Positions 7,562 to 16,737 are shown, counted from the first letter of the stretch. The stretch is 45,958 nt of DNA from Saccharofermentans sp. (GCA_024403795.1 JAKSRD010000015.1:1-45958); one strand, 5' to 3'. A program made the numbers and translations. The notes: generated from the letters alone by a model not told the origin.

Positions 7562-9013
7562 ATGCCACATTCAGCAGGCGGAGGATCACATGGCGGCGGA
7601 TCGCACGGAGGACACGGAAGCGGAAGCCGGTTATCACACAGCTACTTTTCGGGTGCAAGGCGATACAGAAGACATAACCCGTACACAGGTTTTGATGATT
7701 ATGTCTATTCCGACAGCAAGCCGCAAAAGACCGGAATAGGAGTCGTCCTGATAGTTGCTCTGTTCGGGGCATTAATGATCGGAGCATCAATGGCGTCTAT
7801 TTTTGATGCATTTCCGAAGAAACTGACTGTGAACTATCCCGACAAGCCGGCGATCTATGACAATATCGATGTCATAGAGGAAGAAGCCGCACTCCAGGCA
7901 TCTATCGATGAATACTACGAACTGACAGGTATCTGTACTGATATCTATACAGTTTACCCGGATACCTGGTCCGGTTGGGGAAACCTTGAGCAGTATGCAT
8001 TTGATTGGTATGTCGGGAATTTTACCGATGAACGGCATCTTGTTATTGTGATCTCATACGACACCTCTGATGCTGAGCGCTTAAGTCAAGGCGAGAGGTT
8101 TGCAGCAGAATCTTTTGCCTGGGAAGCCATTCAGGGCGATGACACGGATCCGATCATTACAGAGACCATGTTCAAGAAGTTCAGGGAATATGTAATGGAT
8201 TATCATTACAGCGGCGAGAGCACAGGGGAGACTTTTAATGCTGCTTTCCAATATGCCATCAAAGATGCGCACAAGAAACTTGACCCGGGCCCCGACAGGA
8301 CCGGCACTATTGCAACATCTATCTTACCATTAGGGTTCGTTCTCATCCTCATTGTGCCGATCTTTATTGCTATCGTGAAGAAATACAGGAAAGATAAAGA
8401 TCTGGTTATTGAAGAGGTGCCGTTTACCGAAGATGACGTGAGGGTCGGCGCAACGGTGCGGACACCGACTCCTACGACCGGCGCCGCCAAGGTTGTAGTA
8501 GGTATCGGAACGGTTTTGGGTCTGGTGTTTATGGGTTTCTTTGCGTTTGTCGGTATCGGGATCATCATCGGCGGTGTTGCCATGTTCTCAAAGGACACGA
8601 CATCCGCATGGATAATGATCGGCTTCGGAGTTTTGTGGACTGCGATCCTGGCTTATAGTTGCACCAATTCAATAAAGTCTTTAATTATGTCTAAGAAGCA
8701 ACGTGATCAGCAGGTTGAGATGCCTTCGCCGGTATCATCAGCGGCTTATGGCAGGACTGATCAATCTGCCGTGAACACTGCACCTGCCGGATCTGTGCCG
8801 GCAAGTGATGTATCAGAAGCGGATTATTCAAAGATCAATCCGTTCGTTCCTGCAGGACGGCAGCCGAACGCTTCAGCGACAAAAGGGGTTCAGGTTCAGC
8901 CCGATTATTCGACGGTTAATCCGGAATTTAATCCCCAATACTTCAGAACTTCAAGTCAGAAATATGATGACGATGAAGACTTCAAACGCAAAAAGAGACA
9001 GGGATACGAGTAA
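7562..9013 (+). CDS. Membrane protein with Gly/His-rich N terminus, possible TPM-like domain
   Basis: 483 aa; ATG with GGGAGGAATT just upstream. Residues 1-22 are almost only Gly, Ser and His (five His), suggesting metal binding or flexibility. A transmembrane helix spans about 57-80. The region about 95-235, with HLVIVISYDT and later EAIQGDD, resembles an extracytoplasmic TPM-type alpha/beta domain. More helices follow at about 248-270, 308-333 and 342-362. The cytoplasmic tail (370-483) is low complexity and carries two related units, DYSKINPF and DYSTVNPEF, before a charged end. No enzymatic motif was recognised, and the TPM resemblance is weak. It ends a small operon closed by the terminator at 9023. 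Confidence 0.7.
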   Translation: MPHSAGGGSHGGGSHGGHGSGSRLSHSYFSGARRYRRHNPYTGFDDYVYSDSKPQKTGIGVVLIVALFGALMIGASMASIFDAFPKKLTVNYPDKPAIYDNIDVIEEEAALQASIDEYYELTGICTDIYTVYPDTWSGWGNLEQYAFDWYVGNFTDERHLVIVISYDTSDAERLSQGERFAAESFAWEAIQGDDTDPIITETMFKKFREYVMDYHYSGESTGETFNAAFQYAIKDAHKKLDPGPDRTGTIATSILPLGFVLILIVPIFIAIVKKYRKDKDLVIEEVPFTEDDVRVGATVRTPTPTTGAAKVVVGIGTVLGLVFMGFFAFVGIGIIIGGVAMFSKDTTSAWIMIGFGVLWTAILAYSCTNSIKSLIMSKKQRDQQVEMPSPVSSAAYGRTDQSAVNTAPAGSVPASDVSEADYSKINPFVPAGRQPNASATKGVQVQPDYSTVNPEFNPQYFRTSSQKYDDDEDFKRKKRQGYE

Positions 9014-9022
9014 AATGAACAT

Positions 9023-9057
9023 GCTGCGTACGTTCTGAACGTACGCAGCGTTTTTTT
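9023..9057 (+). terminator. Strong intrinsic terminator
   Basis: GCTGCGTACGTTC (9023-9035) and GAACGTACGCAGC (9037-9049) are perfect 13-bp arms, followed by seven T residues from 9051. Confidence 0.92.
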
Positions 9058-9211
9058 GTTGAGCTCGAAAACAACGGCTCCGCACGGTCAGCCGCGAACA
9101 CGATGGTAAAAGGTTTTTGAGCGTTCAAAAATCTATGTGCATTTTGCAATATTACATTTTTCAGATTGGTATTTTAATCGTTTAATTTACGCGTGCAAAT
9201 GCAGATTTTTG

Positions 9212-9220
9212 TGTTAGAAT
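9212..9220 (+). promoter_or_regulatory. Candidate extended -10 promoter of carB
   Basis: TGT-TAGAAT fits an extended -10 element 45 bp before the carB start. No good -35 is visible. The 206-bp upstream stretch holds a small A/T-rich hairpin (TTTTTGA/TCAAAAA near 9114-9131) but no recognisable riboswitch or PyrR-type attenuator. Confidence 0.4.
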
Positions 9221-9264
9221 TTTTGCTAGTAAATTTTAGTAGGCTATTGAAGGGGGCGGATGAT

Positions 9265-12200
9265 ATGCCAAAGCGTGAAGATATCAACAAAATCCTTATA
9301 ATCGGTTCAGGTCCTATTATCATCGGACAGGCGTGCGAGTTCGACTATTCAGGAACTCAGGCGTGCAAGGCATTAAGGAACCTCGGTTATGAGATCGTTC
9401 TCGTTAACTCCAATCCTGCAACGATCATGACGGATCCGGATGTTGCGGACAGAACCTATATCGAACCGCTTAACGTAAGACGTCTCGAGCAGATCATCGC
9501 AAAGGAACGTCCCGATGCCCTTCTCCCGAACCTCGGCGGTCAGTCCGGACTTAACCTTTGCTCAGAGCTTTCTGAGGCAGGCGTCCTAGAGAAGTACAAT
9601 GTCCAGGTTATCGGTGTTCAGGTCGACGCCATCGAGAGAGGCGAAGACAGAATCGAATTCAAGGAGACAATGACATCACTTGGAATCGACATGCCGAGAT
9701 CACGCGAGGCATATTCAGTAGACGAAGCAATCAAGATCGCTGACGAACTCCATTACCCTGTTGTAATCAGACCTGCTTACACCATGGGCGGTGCAGGCGG
9801 CGGTCTTGTTTATAATATCGACGAACTCAAGACTGTAGTCGAGAGAGGTCTTGCAGCTTCCATGATCCACCAGGTACTCGTAGAAGAGTCAATCAGCGGA
9901 TGGGAAGAACTCGAGCTCGAGGTCGTAAGAGACGCAAAGAACAATGTCATAACAGTATGCTTCATCGAGAACATTGACCCTATCGGCGTTCATACAGGTG
10001 ACTCATTCTGTTCAGCACCTATGCTTACTATCTCCGAAGATGTCCAGAAGAGACTTCAGGAGTATTCATACAGCATCGTTAAGGCCATTGAAGTTATCGG
10101 CGGCTGCAACTGCCAGTTCGCTCACGATCCTGTTACAGACAGAATCGTTGTAATCGAGATCAACCCCAGAACATCAAGATCTTCAGCTTTGGCTTCAAAG
10201 GCAACGGGTTTCCCGATCGCTCTCGTATCCGCCATGCTCGCTTGCGGTCTCACTCTTGATGAGATCCCTTGCGGTAAGTACGGCACACTTGATAAGTATT
10301 ATCCCGACGGTGACTATGTCGTAATCAAGTTCGCAAGATGGGCTTTTGAGAAGTTCCACGGCGCACAGGATAAGCTCGGCACTCAGATGAGAGCCGTAGG
10401 CGAAGTCATGAGCATCGGTAAGACTTATAAGGAAGCTTTCCAGAAGGCTATCAGGTCTTTGGAGAAGGACAGATACGGTCTCGGCTATGCCAAGGACTTC
10501 AACAACCTTTCCAAGGAAGAACTCATGCGCAAGCTCACACAGCCTTCTTCAGAGCGTCAGTTCATCATGTATGAGGCACTCAGAAAGGGCGCTACGGTTG
10601 ATGAACTTTTCGAGCTCACAAGGATCAAGCGCTGGTTCATCGAGCAGATGAAGGAACTCGTTGAAGAGGAAGAATCGCTCATCAAGCTTGCAGGAAGTGT
10701 TCCGGATGAAGCAACACTTCGCCAGGCTAAGCTCGACGGCTTCTCAGATAAGTACCTTTCCAAGATCCTCAATGTATCTGAGGATGAGGTACGTGCTAAG
10801 CGTTATGAGTACGGCATCAAGGAAGGCTGGGAAGGTGTTCACGTATCCGGCACAGAGGATGCTGCTTATTACTATTCTTCATATCACATCACCGAGGACA
10901 AGTCTCCCGTATCTGACAAGAAGAAGATCATGATCTTGGGCGGCGGTCCTAATAGGATCGGTCAGGGTATCGAGTTCGACTACTGCTGCGTACATGCTGC
11001 TCTGGCTTTAAAGAAGCTCGGCTTTGAGTCGATCATCGTTAACTGCAACCCTGAGACGGTTTCAACAGACTACGATACTTCAGATAAGCTTTATTTTGAG
11101 CCGCTCACATTGGAAGATGTTCTTGCAATCCATGAGAAGGAGAAGCCGATCGGCGTTATCGCTCAGTTCGGCGGCCAGACACCTCTTAATCTTGCTGCAA
11201 GCCTCAAGGCTAACGGCGTAAACATTCTCGGTACATCACCTGAGACTATCGACCTTGCAGAAGACAGAGATCACTTCCGCGCAATGATGGATCGTCTTAA
11301 TATTCCCATGCCTGAGGCGGGTATGGCTGTTAATGCTGATGAAGCGATCGCTATCGCCAACAAGATCGGATACCCCGTAATGGTTCGTCCTTCTTACGTT
11401 TTGGGCGGACGAGGAATGGAAGTCGTTCACGACGACGAGATGATGAGAGTCTACATGAATGCAGCTGTCGGCGTTACACCTGACAGACCGATCCTCATCG
11501 ACCGTTTCCTGCACCATGCTACAGAGTGCGAGGCAGACGCTATCTCCGACGGCACGAATTGCTATGTTCCGGCTGTTATGGAGCACATCGAGCTTGCAGG
11601 AATCCACTCCGGAGACTCTGCGTGCATTCTTCCTTCAAAGAACCTTGCACCTGAGCTCGTCGATACCATCAAGGAATACACAAGAAAGATCGCAGTCGAG
11701 ATGGGCGTTGTCGGTCTCATGAACATGCAGTATGCGATCGAAGACGGCGTTGTCTTCGTACTCGAGGCTAATCCCCGTGCTTCCAGAACGGTACCGCTCG
11801 TATCTAAGGTTACGGGAACAAACATGGTTAGGATTGCTACAGACATCATGACGATGGAGCTTACAGGCAGACCGACACCTGTTACTGATCTTCACGACAA
11901 GGTAATTCCTCACTACGGTGTAAAGGAAGCAGTCTTCCCGTTCAATATGTTCCAGGAGGTTGACCCTGTCCTCGGACCTGAGATGAGATCTACAGGTGAG
12001 GTTCTCGGACTTGCAACTCACTTCGGTGAAGCAAGCTTCAAGGCTCAGGAAGCAACAAAGACAGAGCTTCCTTTTGAAGGAAGCGTTCTCCTGTCAGTAT
12101 CTGATCTTGATAAGGTTGATCTTATTGAAGTTGCAACGATGTTCAATGATCTCGGATTCAAGATCTTTGCCACAGGCGGAACATATGACATGATCACCAA

Positions 12201-12480
12201 GGCCGGAATCAATGCAGAGAAGGTTAAGAAGCTCTACGAGGGCAGACCTAACATCGCTGACATGATCCTCAACAGTGATATTGATCTCATTATCAATACA
12301 CCTGCAGGAAAGACTTCCGCAAATGATGACTCTTACATCCGTAAGGATGCCATTCGTCAGCATATCCCTTACATTACGACCATGGCTGCTGCCAAGGCTT
12401 GTGCCGAGGGTATCAAGGCTGCCAAGGAACGCAAGTTCGAAGTTAAGGCGCTTCAGGATTATCACGCAGATATTAAGTGA
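9265..12480 (+). CDS. carB: Carbamoyl-phosphate synthase large subunit
   Basis: 1071 aa from the ATG at 9265, preceded by AAGGGGGCGG; the frame is open further upstream, but those 24 residues do not resemble CarB. CarB makes carbamoyl phosphate from ammonia (delivered by CarA from glutamine), bicarbonate and 2 ATP for arginine and pyrimidine synthesis. Two homologous ATP-grasp halves are visible. The first opens with ILIIGSGPIIIGQACEFDYSG, the second with IMILGGGPNRIGQGIEFDYC near residue 553. Each half has its ATP-grasp glycine loop (GGAGGGLVYN; LGGRGMEVVH). The C-terminal ~140 residues are the allosteric MGS domain (KIFATGGTYDMITKAGI). Length is normal. Its usual partner carA is not adjacent: the upstream gene is unrelated and tandem terminators follow. 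Confidence 0.97.
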   Translation: MPKREDINKILIIGSGPIIIGQACEFDYSGTQACKALRNLGYEIVLVNSNPATIMTDPDVADRTYIEPLNVRRLEQIIAKERPDALLPNLGGQSGLNLCSELSEAGVLEKYNVQVIGVQVDAIERGEDRIEFKETMTSLGIDMPRSREAYSVDEAIKIADELHYPVVIRPAYTMGGAGGGLVYNIDELKTVVERGLAASMIHQVLVEESISGWEELELEVVRDAKNNVITVCFIENIDPIGVHTGDSFCSAPMLTISEDVQKRLQEYSYSIVKAIEVIGGCNCQFAHDPVTDRIVVIEINPRTSRSSALASKATGFPIALVSAMLACGLTLDEIPCGKYGTLDKYYPDGDYVVIKFARWAFEKFHGAQDKLGTQMRAVGEVMSIGKTYKEAFQKAIRSLEKDRYGLGYAKDFNNLSKEELMRKLTQPSSERQFIMYEALRKGATVDELFELTRIKRWFIEQMKELVEEEESLIKLAGSVPDEATLRQAKLDGFSDKYLSKILNVSEDEVRAKRYEYGIKEGWEGVHVSGTEDAAYYYSSYHITEDKSPVSDKKKIMILGGGPNRIGQGIEFDYCCVHAALALKKLGFESIIVNCNPETVSTDYDTSDKLYFEPLTLEDVLAIHEKEKPIGVIAQFGGQTPLNLAASLKANGVNILGTSPETIDLAEDRDHFRAMMDRLNIPMPEAGMAVNADEAIAIANKIGYPVMVRPSYVLGGRGMEVVHDDEMMRVYMNAAVGVTPDRPILIDRFLHHATECEADAISDGTNCYVPAVMEHIELAGIHSGDSACILPSKNLAPELVDTIKEYTRKIAVEMGVVGLMNMQYAIEDGVVFVLEANPRASRTVPLVSKVTGTNMVRIATDIMTMELTGRPTPVTDLHDKVIPHYGVKEAVFPFNMFQEVDPVLGPEMRSTGEVLGLATHFGEASFKAQEATKTELPFEGSVLLSVSDLDKVDLIEVATMFNDLGFKIFATGGTYDMITKAGINAEKVKKLYEGRPNIADMILNSDIDLIINTPAGKTSANDDSYIRKDAIRQHIPYITTMAAAKACAEGIKAAKERKFEVKALQDYHADIK

Positions 12481-12509
12481 TCTCTGATCTGAACTTATGA
12501 CTTTCCAGG

Positions 12510-12541
12510 ACTGTCCCGTAATCTGCGGGACAGTTTTTTTG
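12510..12541 (+). terminator. First carB terminator
   Basis: ACTGTCCCG (12510-12518) and CGGGACAGT (12526-12534) form a 9-bp stem around a 7-nt loop, followed by a T run. Confidence 0.9.
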
Positions 12542-12547
12542 GCTCAG

Positions 12548-12581
12548 AAGTCCCAAACGGAGTCCTCCGGGACTTTTTTTT
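12548..12581 (+). terminator. Second, tandem terminator
   Basis: AAGTCCC and GGGACTT bracket an inner CGGA/TCCG stem and run into eight or more T residues. It lies 7 bp after the first terminator and shares its GTCCC/GGGAC stem core. Confidence 0.8.
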
Positions 12582-13069
12582 GCAGTAAAAACGTTGTTTT
12601 GTCCCGGGAAAGTCCCAGGGCCCAGTGTTGACGATTTAGGACGAATTTTGGATTTCGCTGTAACATGGCCCGAACCTATTAAGGATTCCGCTGCTACAAG
12701 CGGTCAGATTAAAAGGAGCAATTATCTAATTCCCAAGTTTTTTGTGAAGAACCTTTTTTATTCTCAAAAGTCTCTTGCCGGAGATTTTCCAACATTATGC
12801 CTCATTTTTCTAACCAGCAAGAAATGTATAGCAATTTTTGTAAAATATGCTCGTGCATACTGCTCGAAAAGTGGCTCAAACCCAATAAACAATGAAGTCC
12901 GTTTCTTGCGAATAATCGCAACAGTAAGCAAATCTCAAATCGCAAGAACGGTTGAATTTGTTGAAAGCGTATAAATATATTTAATTATTATTTGCACTTT
13001 AGTATCTGCATTTTTGAGCTGAATACTTTAGTATGTTATCTGAATTATTATGTCAAAACGGAGGTTTTT
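12582..13069 (+). other. Intergenic stretch before xylB; no gene supported
   Basis: AT-rich apart from its start, which has further GTCCC/GGGAC pieces at 12601-12620. A 126-codon frame from TTG 12594 has no ribosome site and no recognisable protein. The last 80 bp hold the exact direct repeat ACTTTAGTAT at 12996-13005 and 13025-13034, and a weak promoter TTGAGC-17-TATCTG (13014-13042). Confidence 0.6.
12996..13042 (+). promoter_or_regulatory. xylB promoter region with direct repeats
   Basis: ACTTTAGTAT occurs twice, 29 bp apart (12996 and 13025). The second copy falls in the spacer of a weak promoter: -35 TTGAGC at 13014-13019, 17 bp, -10 TATCTG at 13037-13042. A weak core promoter with direct repeats suggests regulator control, probably by pentose. 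The regulator is unknown. Confidence 0.45.
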
Positions 13070-14533
13070 ATGTTTTATATCGGTATTGATCTCGGAACAT
13101 CAGCAGTTAAGTTGCTCCTGATGAAGAGCGGGGGAGAGATAGTTAAGACTGTCTCGGAGACATATCCCGTTTGCTTCCCGCAGACAGGCTGGTCAGAGCA
13201 GAATCCTGAAGATTGGTTCGACGGTGCCATGAAGGGCCTTGCAAGACTGATCGAGGGCATCGACGGTAATGAAGTTGCAGGTATCAGCTTCGGCGGACAG
13301 ATGCACGGACTTACTCTCCTGGACAGCGAAGGAAAGGTCATCAGACCTGCTATCCTTTGGAATGACGGCAGATCACAGGTTGAGACAGATTATCTTAACA
13401 ATGAGATCGGCAAGGCTAATTTGTCCAAGTACACAGGTAACATCGCTTTCGCAGGCTTCACGGCTCCGAAGGTAATGTGGGTACATAAGAATGAACCTGA
13501 GAACTTTGCTAAGATCGCTAAGGTATTGCTTCCTAAGGATTACCTTGCATACAGATTGAGCGGAGTTTTCGCTACGGATGTATCTGATGCTTCCGGTACG
13601 CTTTACTTCGACTGTGAGAACAGAAAGTGGTCCGAAGAGATGCTCAAGATCCTCGACATGAAGGCAGAGTGGCTTCCTGAGGTATTCGAGAGCTATGAGG
13701 CAATCGGTAAGATCCTTCCTGAGATCGCTGAGAAGCTCGGCATCAGCAAGGATTGTGTAATCGCGGCAGGTGCAGGCGATAACGCAGCAGCAGCCGTAGG
13801 CATGGGAATCGTCGGCAACGGCGGATGCAATATCTCACTCGGTACTTCCGGTACGATATTCATCTCTTCCGATAGCTTCAAGAACGACGAGTTCAATTCA
13901 CTCCATGCATTCGATCACGCTGACGGCGGCTTCCACCTTATGGGATGCATGCTCAGTGCTGCTTCATGCAACAAGTGGTGGATGGACGAGATCATCGGAA
14001 CAGCTGATTATGCTAAGGAACAGGAAGGACTTGATGCTCTCGGAACAAACAAGATCTTCTTCCTGCCTTATCTCATGGGCGAGAGATCTCCTCTTAACAA
14101 TCCTGATTGCCGTGCAATGTTTGTCGGCATGTCAATGGATACGACACGTAAGGATATGACACTTGCCGTTCTCGAAGGTGTAGCTTTCGCTTTGAGAGAT
14201 TCTTTTGAGTGTGCTAAGAAGATGGGACTTGATATCAAGAGTTCTTCCATCTGCGGCGGCGGTGCTAAGTCTAAGCTCTGGTGCAAGATCGTTTCCAACG
14301 TTCTCGGAATCGAACTCACACAGACAGAGAATGACGAAGGTCCGGCTATGGGCGGCGCTCTCCTTGCAGCAGTTGCTTGCGGTGAGTACAAGTCAGTTCA
14401 GGAAGCATGCGAGGCTACGGTCGTTAAGCATGTATCCGTTAAGCCCGATCCGGAGCTTGTTGCACGTTACGATGAGAGATACAAAGAGTTCTCTAAAATT
14501 TATCCTGCATTTAAGGAGGCAAGCATATGGTAA
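13070..14533 (+). CDS. xylB: Xylulokinase (FGGY family)
   Basis: 487 aa from the ATG at 13070, with GGAGG 5 nt upstream; the frame extends 26 codons upstream but without a ribosome site. It phosphorylates D-xylulose to D-xylulose 5-phosphate with ATP. The N-terminal phosphate-binding motif YIGIDLGTSAVK holds D7. The substrate loop GISFGGQMHGL and the WNDGR motif follow. The catalytic base is D237 in AAGAGDNAAAAVG, close to the position in E. coli XylB (D233). The C-terminal ATP site has SICGGGAKSKLW and GPAMGGALLA. Length is standard. It overlaps the next gene by 7 nt and heads a pentose cluster. FGGY kinases vary in sugar preference, so another ketopentose is possible, though the neighbours fit xylulose. 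Confidence 0.92.
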   Translation: MFYIGIDLGTSAVKLLLMKSGGEIVKTVSETYPVCFPQTGWSEQNPEDWFDGAMKGLARLIEGIDGNEVAGISFGGQMHGLTLLDSEGKVIRPAILWNDGRSQVETDYLNNEIGKANLSKYTGNIAFAGFTAPKVMWVHKNEPENFAKIAKVLLPKDYLAYRLSGVFATDVSDASGTLYFDCENRKWSEEMLKILDMKAEWLPEVFESYEAIGKILPEIAEKLGISKDCVIAAGAGDNAAAAVGMGIVGNGGCNISLGTSGTIFISSDSFKNDEFNSLHAFDHADGGFHLMGCMLSAASCNKWWMDEIIGTADYAKEQEGLDALGTNKIFFLPYLMGERSPLNNPDCRAMFVGMSMDTTRKDMTLAVLEGVAFALRDSFECAKKMGLDIKSSSICGGGAKSKLWCKIVSNVLGIELTQTENDEGPAMGGALLAAVACGEYKSVQEACEATVVKHVSVKPDPELVARYDERYKEFSKIYPAFKEASIW

Positions 14534-15189
14534 TTTATGAAGCAACTTCTTCCAACTTCAAGAAGTACGGAAGAATCGTTAAGAACATTGATTTCGCACC
14601 TGTTATCGATGCACTTAACCAGATCAAGATCCCCGATGACGGAGTAGCTTATGAACCCTCAGTTGCATCTCTTGAAGAAGCATCTGCAAAGGTTGACGTT
14701 AAGAGACTTTTCGGCGGCGAATTAGAGGTTGAGACAGGCTATTGCGCAGGTCATAACGATCTTCTCAACGCTGTTGAGTATCACAGATCTTCTGAGGTCA
14801 ATGTTTGCGCTACAGATTGCATTCTCCTTTTGGGTTCTTTGCAGGACGTAACCGACGACTTCAAGTATGACACATCGAAGATCGAAGCATTCCACATTCG
14901 TAAGGGTACTGCAGTTGAGCTTTACGCTACTACGCTTCACTATGCACCTTGCGGAATCGAAGACGGCTTCATGGTCGGTGTCATCCTTCCCATGGGTACT
15001 AACTTCGATCTCGAAGAAGACCACGTTGACTGTCTGGCAGATTCAGACAGCGAAGATAAGCTCCTTACAGCTAAGAATAAGTGGCTTATCGCTCATCCCG
15101 ATGCTCCCGGTGAGGCCGGACATTTCCCCGGACTCATTGGCGCTAATATAAAAGTTGACGTAACAAAAAAGCAGATGGAGGAAATCTAA
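14527..15189 (+). CDS. DUF4867 family protein of the pentose operon
   Basis: 220 aa; the ATG at 14527 overlaps the end of xylB and has AAGGAGG at 14513-14519. It is recognised as a DUF4867 protein with no tested function. The middle of the chain looks like a cupin-type beta barrel: EVETGYCAGHNDLLNAVEYHRSSEVN, then FHIRKGTAVELYATTLHYAPCGI, then GVILPMGTNFD. His and Glu residues at those places could hold a metal. The tight coupling between a ketopentose kinase and a FucI-like isomerase suggests a partner in sugar isomerisation or epimerisation, or a sugar-binding accessory subunit. This is inference from context. Confidence 0.72.
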   Translation: MVIYEATSSNFKKYGRIVKNIDFAPVIDALNQIKIPDDGVAYEPSVASLEEASAKVDVKRLFGGELEVETGYCAGHNDLLNAVEYHRSSEVNVCATDCILLLGSLQDVTDDFKYDTSKIEAFHIRKGTAVELYATTLHYAPCGIEDGFMVGVILPMGTNFDLEEDHVDCLADSDSEDKLLTAKNKWLIAHPDAPGEAGHFPGLIGANIKVDVTKKQMEEI

Positions 15190-15190
15190 T

Positions 15191-16687
15191 ATGTCAAAGA
15201 AACTTTTTAACGCACCCGACGTAAAGCTCGGTATCGTAGCAGTCAGCCGTGACTGCTTCCCGGAATCTCTTTCCGTAAACAGAAGAAAGGCTCTTGTTAA
15301 GGCTTATACTGAGAAGTATGGTGCTGATGACATCTATGAGTGCCCTATCTGCATCGTTGAGAGTGAGATCCACATGCAGCAGGCTCTTGCAGACGTTCGC
15401 GCTGCAGGCTGTAATGCACTTTGTGTTTACCTCGGCAACTTCGGACCTGAGATCTCCGAGACAATGCTCGCTCAGCAGTGGGGCGGCCCTGTTATGTTCT
15501 GCGCAGCAGCAGAAGAGACACAGGACAACCTTATCGGCGGCAGAGGCGATGCTTACTGCGGTATGCTCAATGCAAGCTACAACCTCAAGATCAGAGGCGT
15601 TAAGGCTTACATCCCTGAGTATCCTGTAGGAAATGCAGAAGAGTGCGCTGACATGATCAACGAGTTCATCCCCGTAGCAAGAGCTCTCGACGCTATGGCT
15701 AACCTCAAGATCATTTCTTTCGGACCTCGTCCGCAGAACTTCTTCGCATGCAACGCTCCCATCGAGCCTTTGTACAGAATGGGCGTTGAGATCGAAGAGA
15801 ACTCTGAGCTCGACCTTTTCGAGTCCTTCAACAATCATGCCGGTGATGAGAGAATCCCTGCTAAGATCGCTGAGATGGAAGCAGAGCTCGGCGCAGGCAA
15901 TAAGAAGCCTGAGATCCTCGAGAAGCTCGCTCAGTACGAGCTCACACTCCTTGACTGGGTTGAAGCTCACAAGGGTTCAAAGAAGTATGTTGCTATCGCA
16001 GGAAAGTGCTGGCCTGCATTCCAGACACAGTTCAAGTTCGTTCCTTGCTATGTAAACAGCCGTCTCACAGGCATGGGCATTCCGGTATCTTGCGAAGTTG
16101 ATATCTACGGTGCACTTTCTGAGTTCCTCGGTTATGTTATCTCCGAAGACGCAGTTACACTCCTCGACATCAACAACTCAGTACCTCACGATATGTACGA
16201 CGAGTCCATCAAGGGCAAGTTCGACTATAAGTTCACAGATACATTCATGGGCTTCCACTGCGGTAATACATGCTCTTCAAAGCTTGCATTCTGCGAGATG
16301 AAGAACCAGATGATCATGGCAAGAGCGCTTCCTGTAGAGGTTACAAACGGTACACTCGAGGGCGATATCGTTCCGGGCGACATCACATTCTACAGACTGC
16401 AGTCTACATCTGACGGACAGATCAGAGCTTACGTTGCTGAGGGTGAGGTTCTCCCTGTAGCTACTAAGTCTTTCGGCGCTATCGGTGTATTTGCGATCAA
16501 GGAAATGGGCAGATTCTACAGATACTTCCTTATCGAGAAGAACTTCCCTCACCACGGTGCAGTTGCATTCGGTCACTATGGAAAGGCTCTCTACAACCTC
16601 TTCACATATCTCGGCATTTGCCCTTGCGAGATCGGCTACAACAAGCCTGCAAGCGACAAGTATCCGACAGAGAATCCTTTCAACTGA
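15191..16687 (+). CDS. L-fucose/L-arabinose isomerase-like protein, probable aldopentose isomerase
   Basis: 498 aa; ATG one base after the DUF4867 stop, with GGAGGAAA upstream. The fold is that of the FucI/AraA Mn2+-dependent aldose-ketose isomerases. Expected metal ligands are E302 in PVSCEVDIYGALSE and D326 in VTLLDINN. Their 24-residue spacing equals that of E337/D361 in E. coli FucI. A third ligand may be one of the His in NFPHHGAVAFGHYG (454/455). The N-terminal domain contains the conserved YLGNFGPE and GGPVMFCAAAE motifs. The product of such an enzyme would suit the xylulokinase upstream. No classical xylose isomerase (xylA) is in the window, so this may serve in its place, acting on xylose, arabinose or lyxose. 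The true substrate is unknown. Confidence 0.8.
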   Translation: MSKKLFNAPDVKLGIVAVSRDCFPESLSVNRRKALVKAYTEKYGADDIYECPICIVESEIHMQQALADVRAAGCNALCVYLGNFGPEISETMLAQQWGGPVMFCAAAEETQDNLIGGRGDAYCGMLNASYNLKIRGVKAYIPEYPVGNAEECADMINEFIPVARALDAMANLKIISFGPRPQNFFACNAPIEPLYRMGVEIEENSELDLFESFNNHAGDERIPAKIAEMEAELGAGNKKPEILEKLAQYELTLLDWVEAHKGSKKYVAIAGKCWPAFQTQFKFVPCYVNSRLTGMGIPVSCEVDIYGALSEFLGYVISEDAVTLLDINNSVPHDMYDESIKGKFDYKFTDTFMGFHCGNTCSSKLAFCEMKNQMIMARALPVEVTNGTLEGDIVPGDITFYRLQSTSDGQIRAYVAEGEVLPVATKSFGAIGVFAIKEMGRFYRYFLIEKNFPHHGAVAFGHYGKALYNLFTYLGICPCEIGYNKPASDKYPTENPFN

Positions 16688-16709
16688 TATAGTTTGAACA
16701 CTATCGGTG

Positions 16710-16737
16710 GGGCTTGATCCTGGAGGTCAAGCCCTTC
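16710..16737 (+). terminator. Hairpin after the isomerase gene, weak terminator or processing site
   Basis: GGGCTTGA (16710-16717) pairs perfectly with TCAAGCCC (16727-16734) around a 9-nt loop, but the tail is TTCC rather than a T tract. Partial read-through into the transketolase genes is likely. Confidence 0.45.

Noticed and set aside
9193..9264. N-terminal extension of CarB
   Set aside because: The 24 extra residues do not resemble CarB, lie over the promoter-like TAGAAT, and lack a ribosome site; ATG 9265 has AAGGGGGCGG.
12594..12974. 126-codon open frame after the carB terminators
   Set aside because: TTG start without a ribosome site, AT-rich, no recognisable protein features, and overlaps terminator debris and the xylB control region.
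12582..12990. Riboswitch or T-box upstream of xylB
   Set aside because: No T-box sequence, conserved aptamer core or leader terminator next to the xylB start was found.
15194..15970. 258-codon minus-strand frame opposite the isomerase gene
   Set aside because: Antisense of a well-supported gene, with no start signal or family resemblance.
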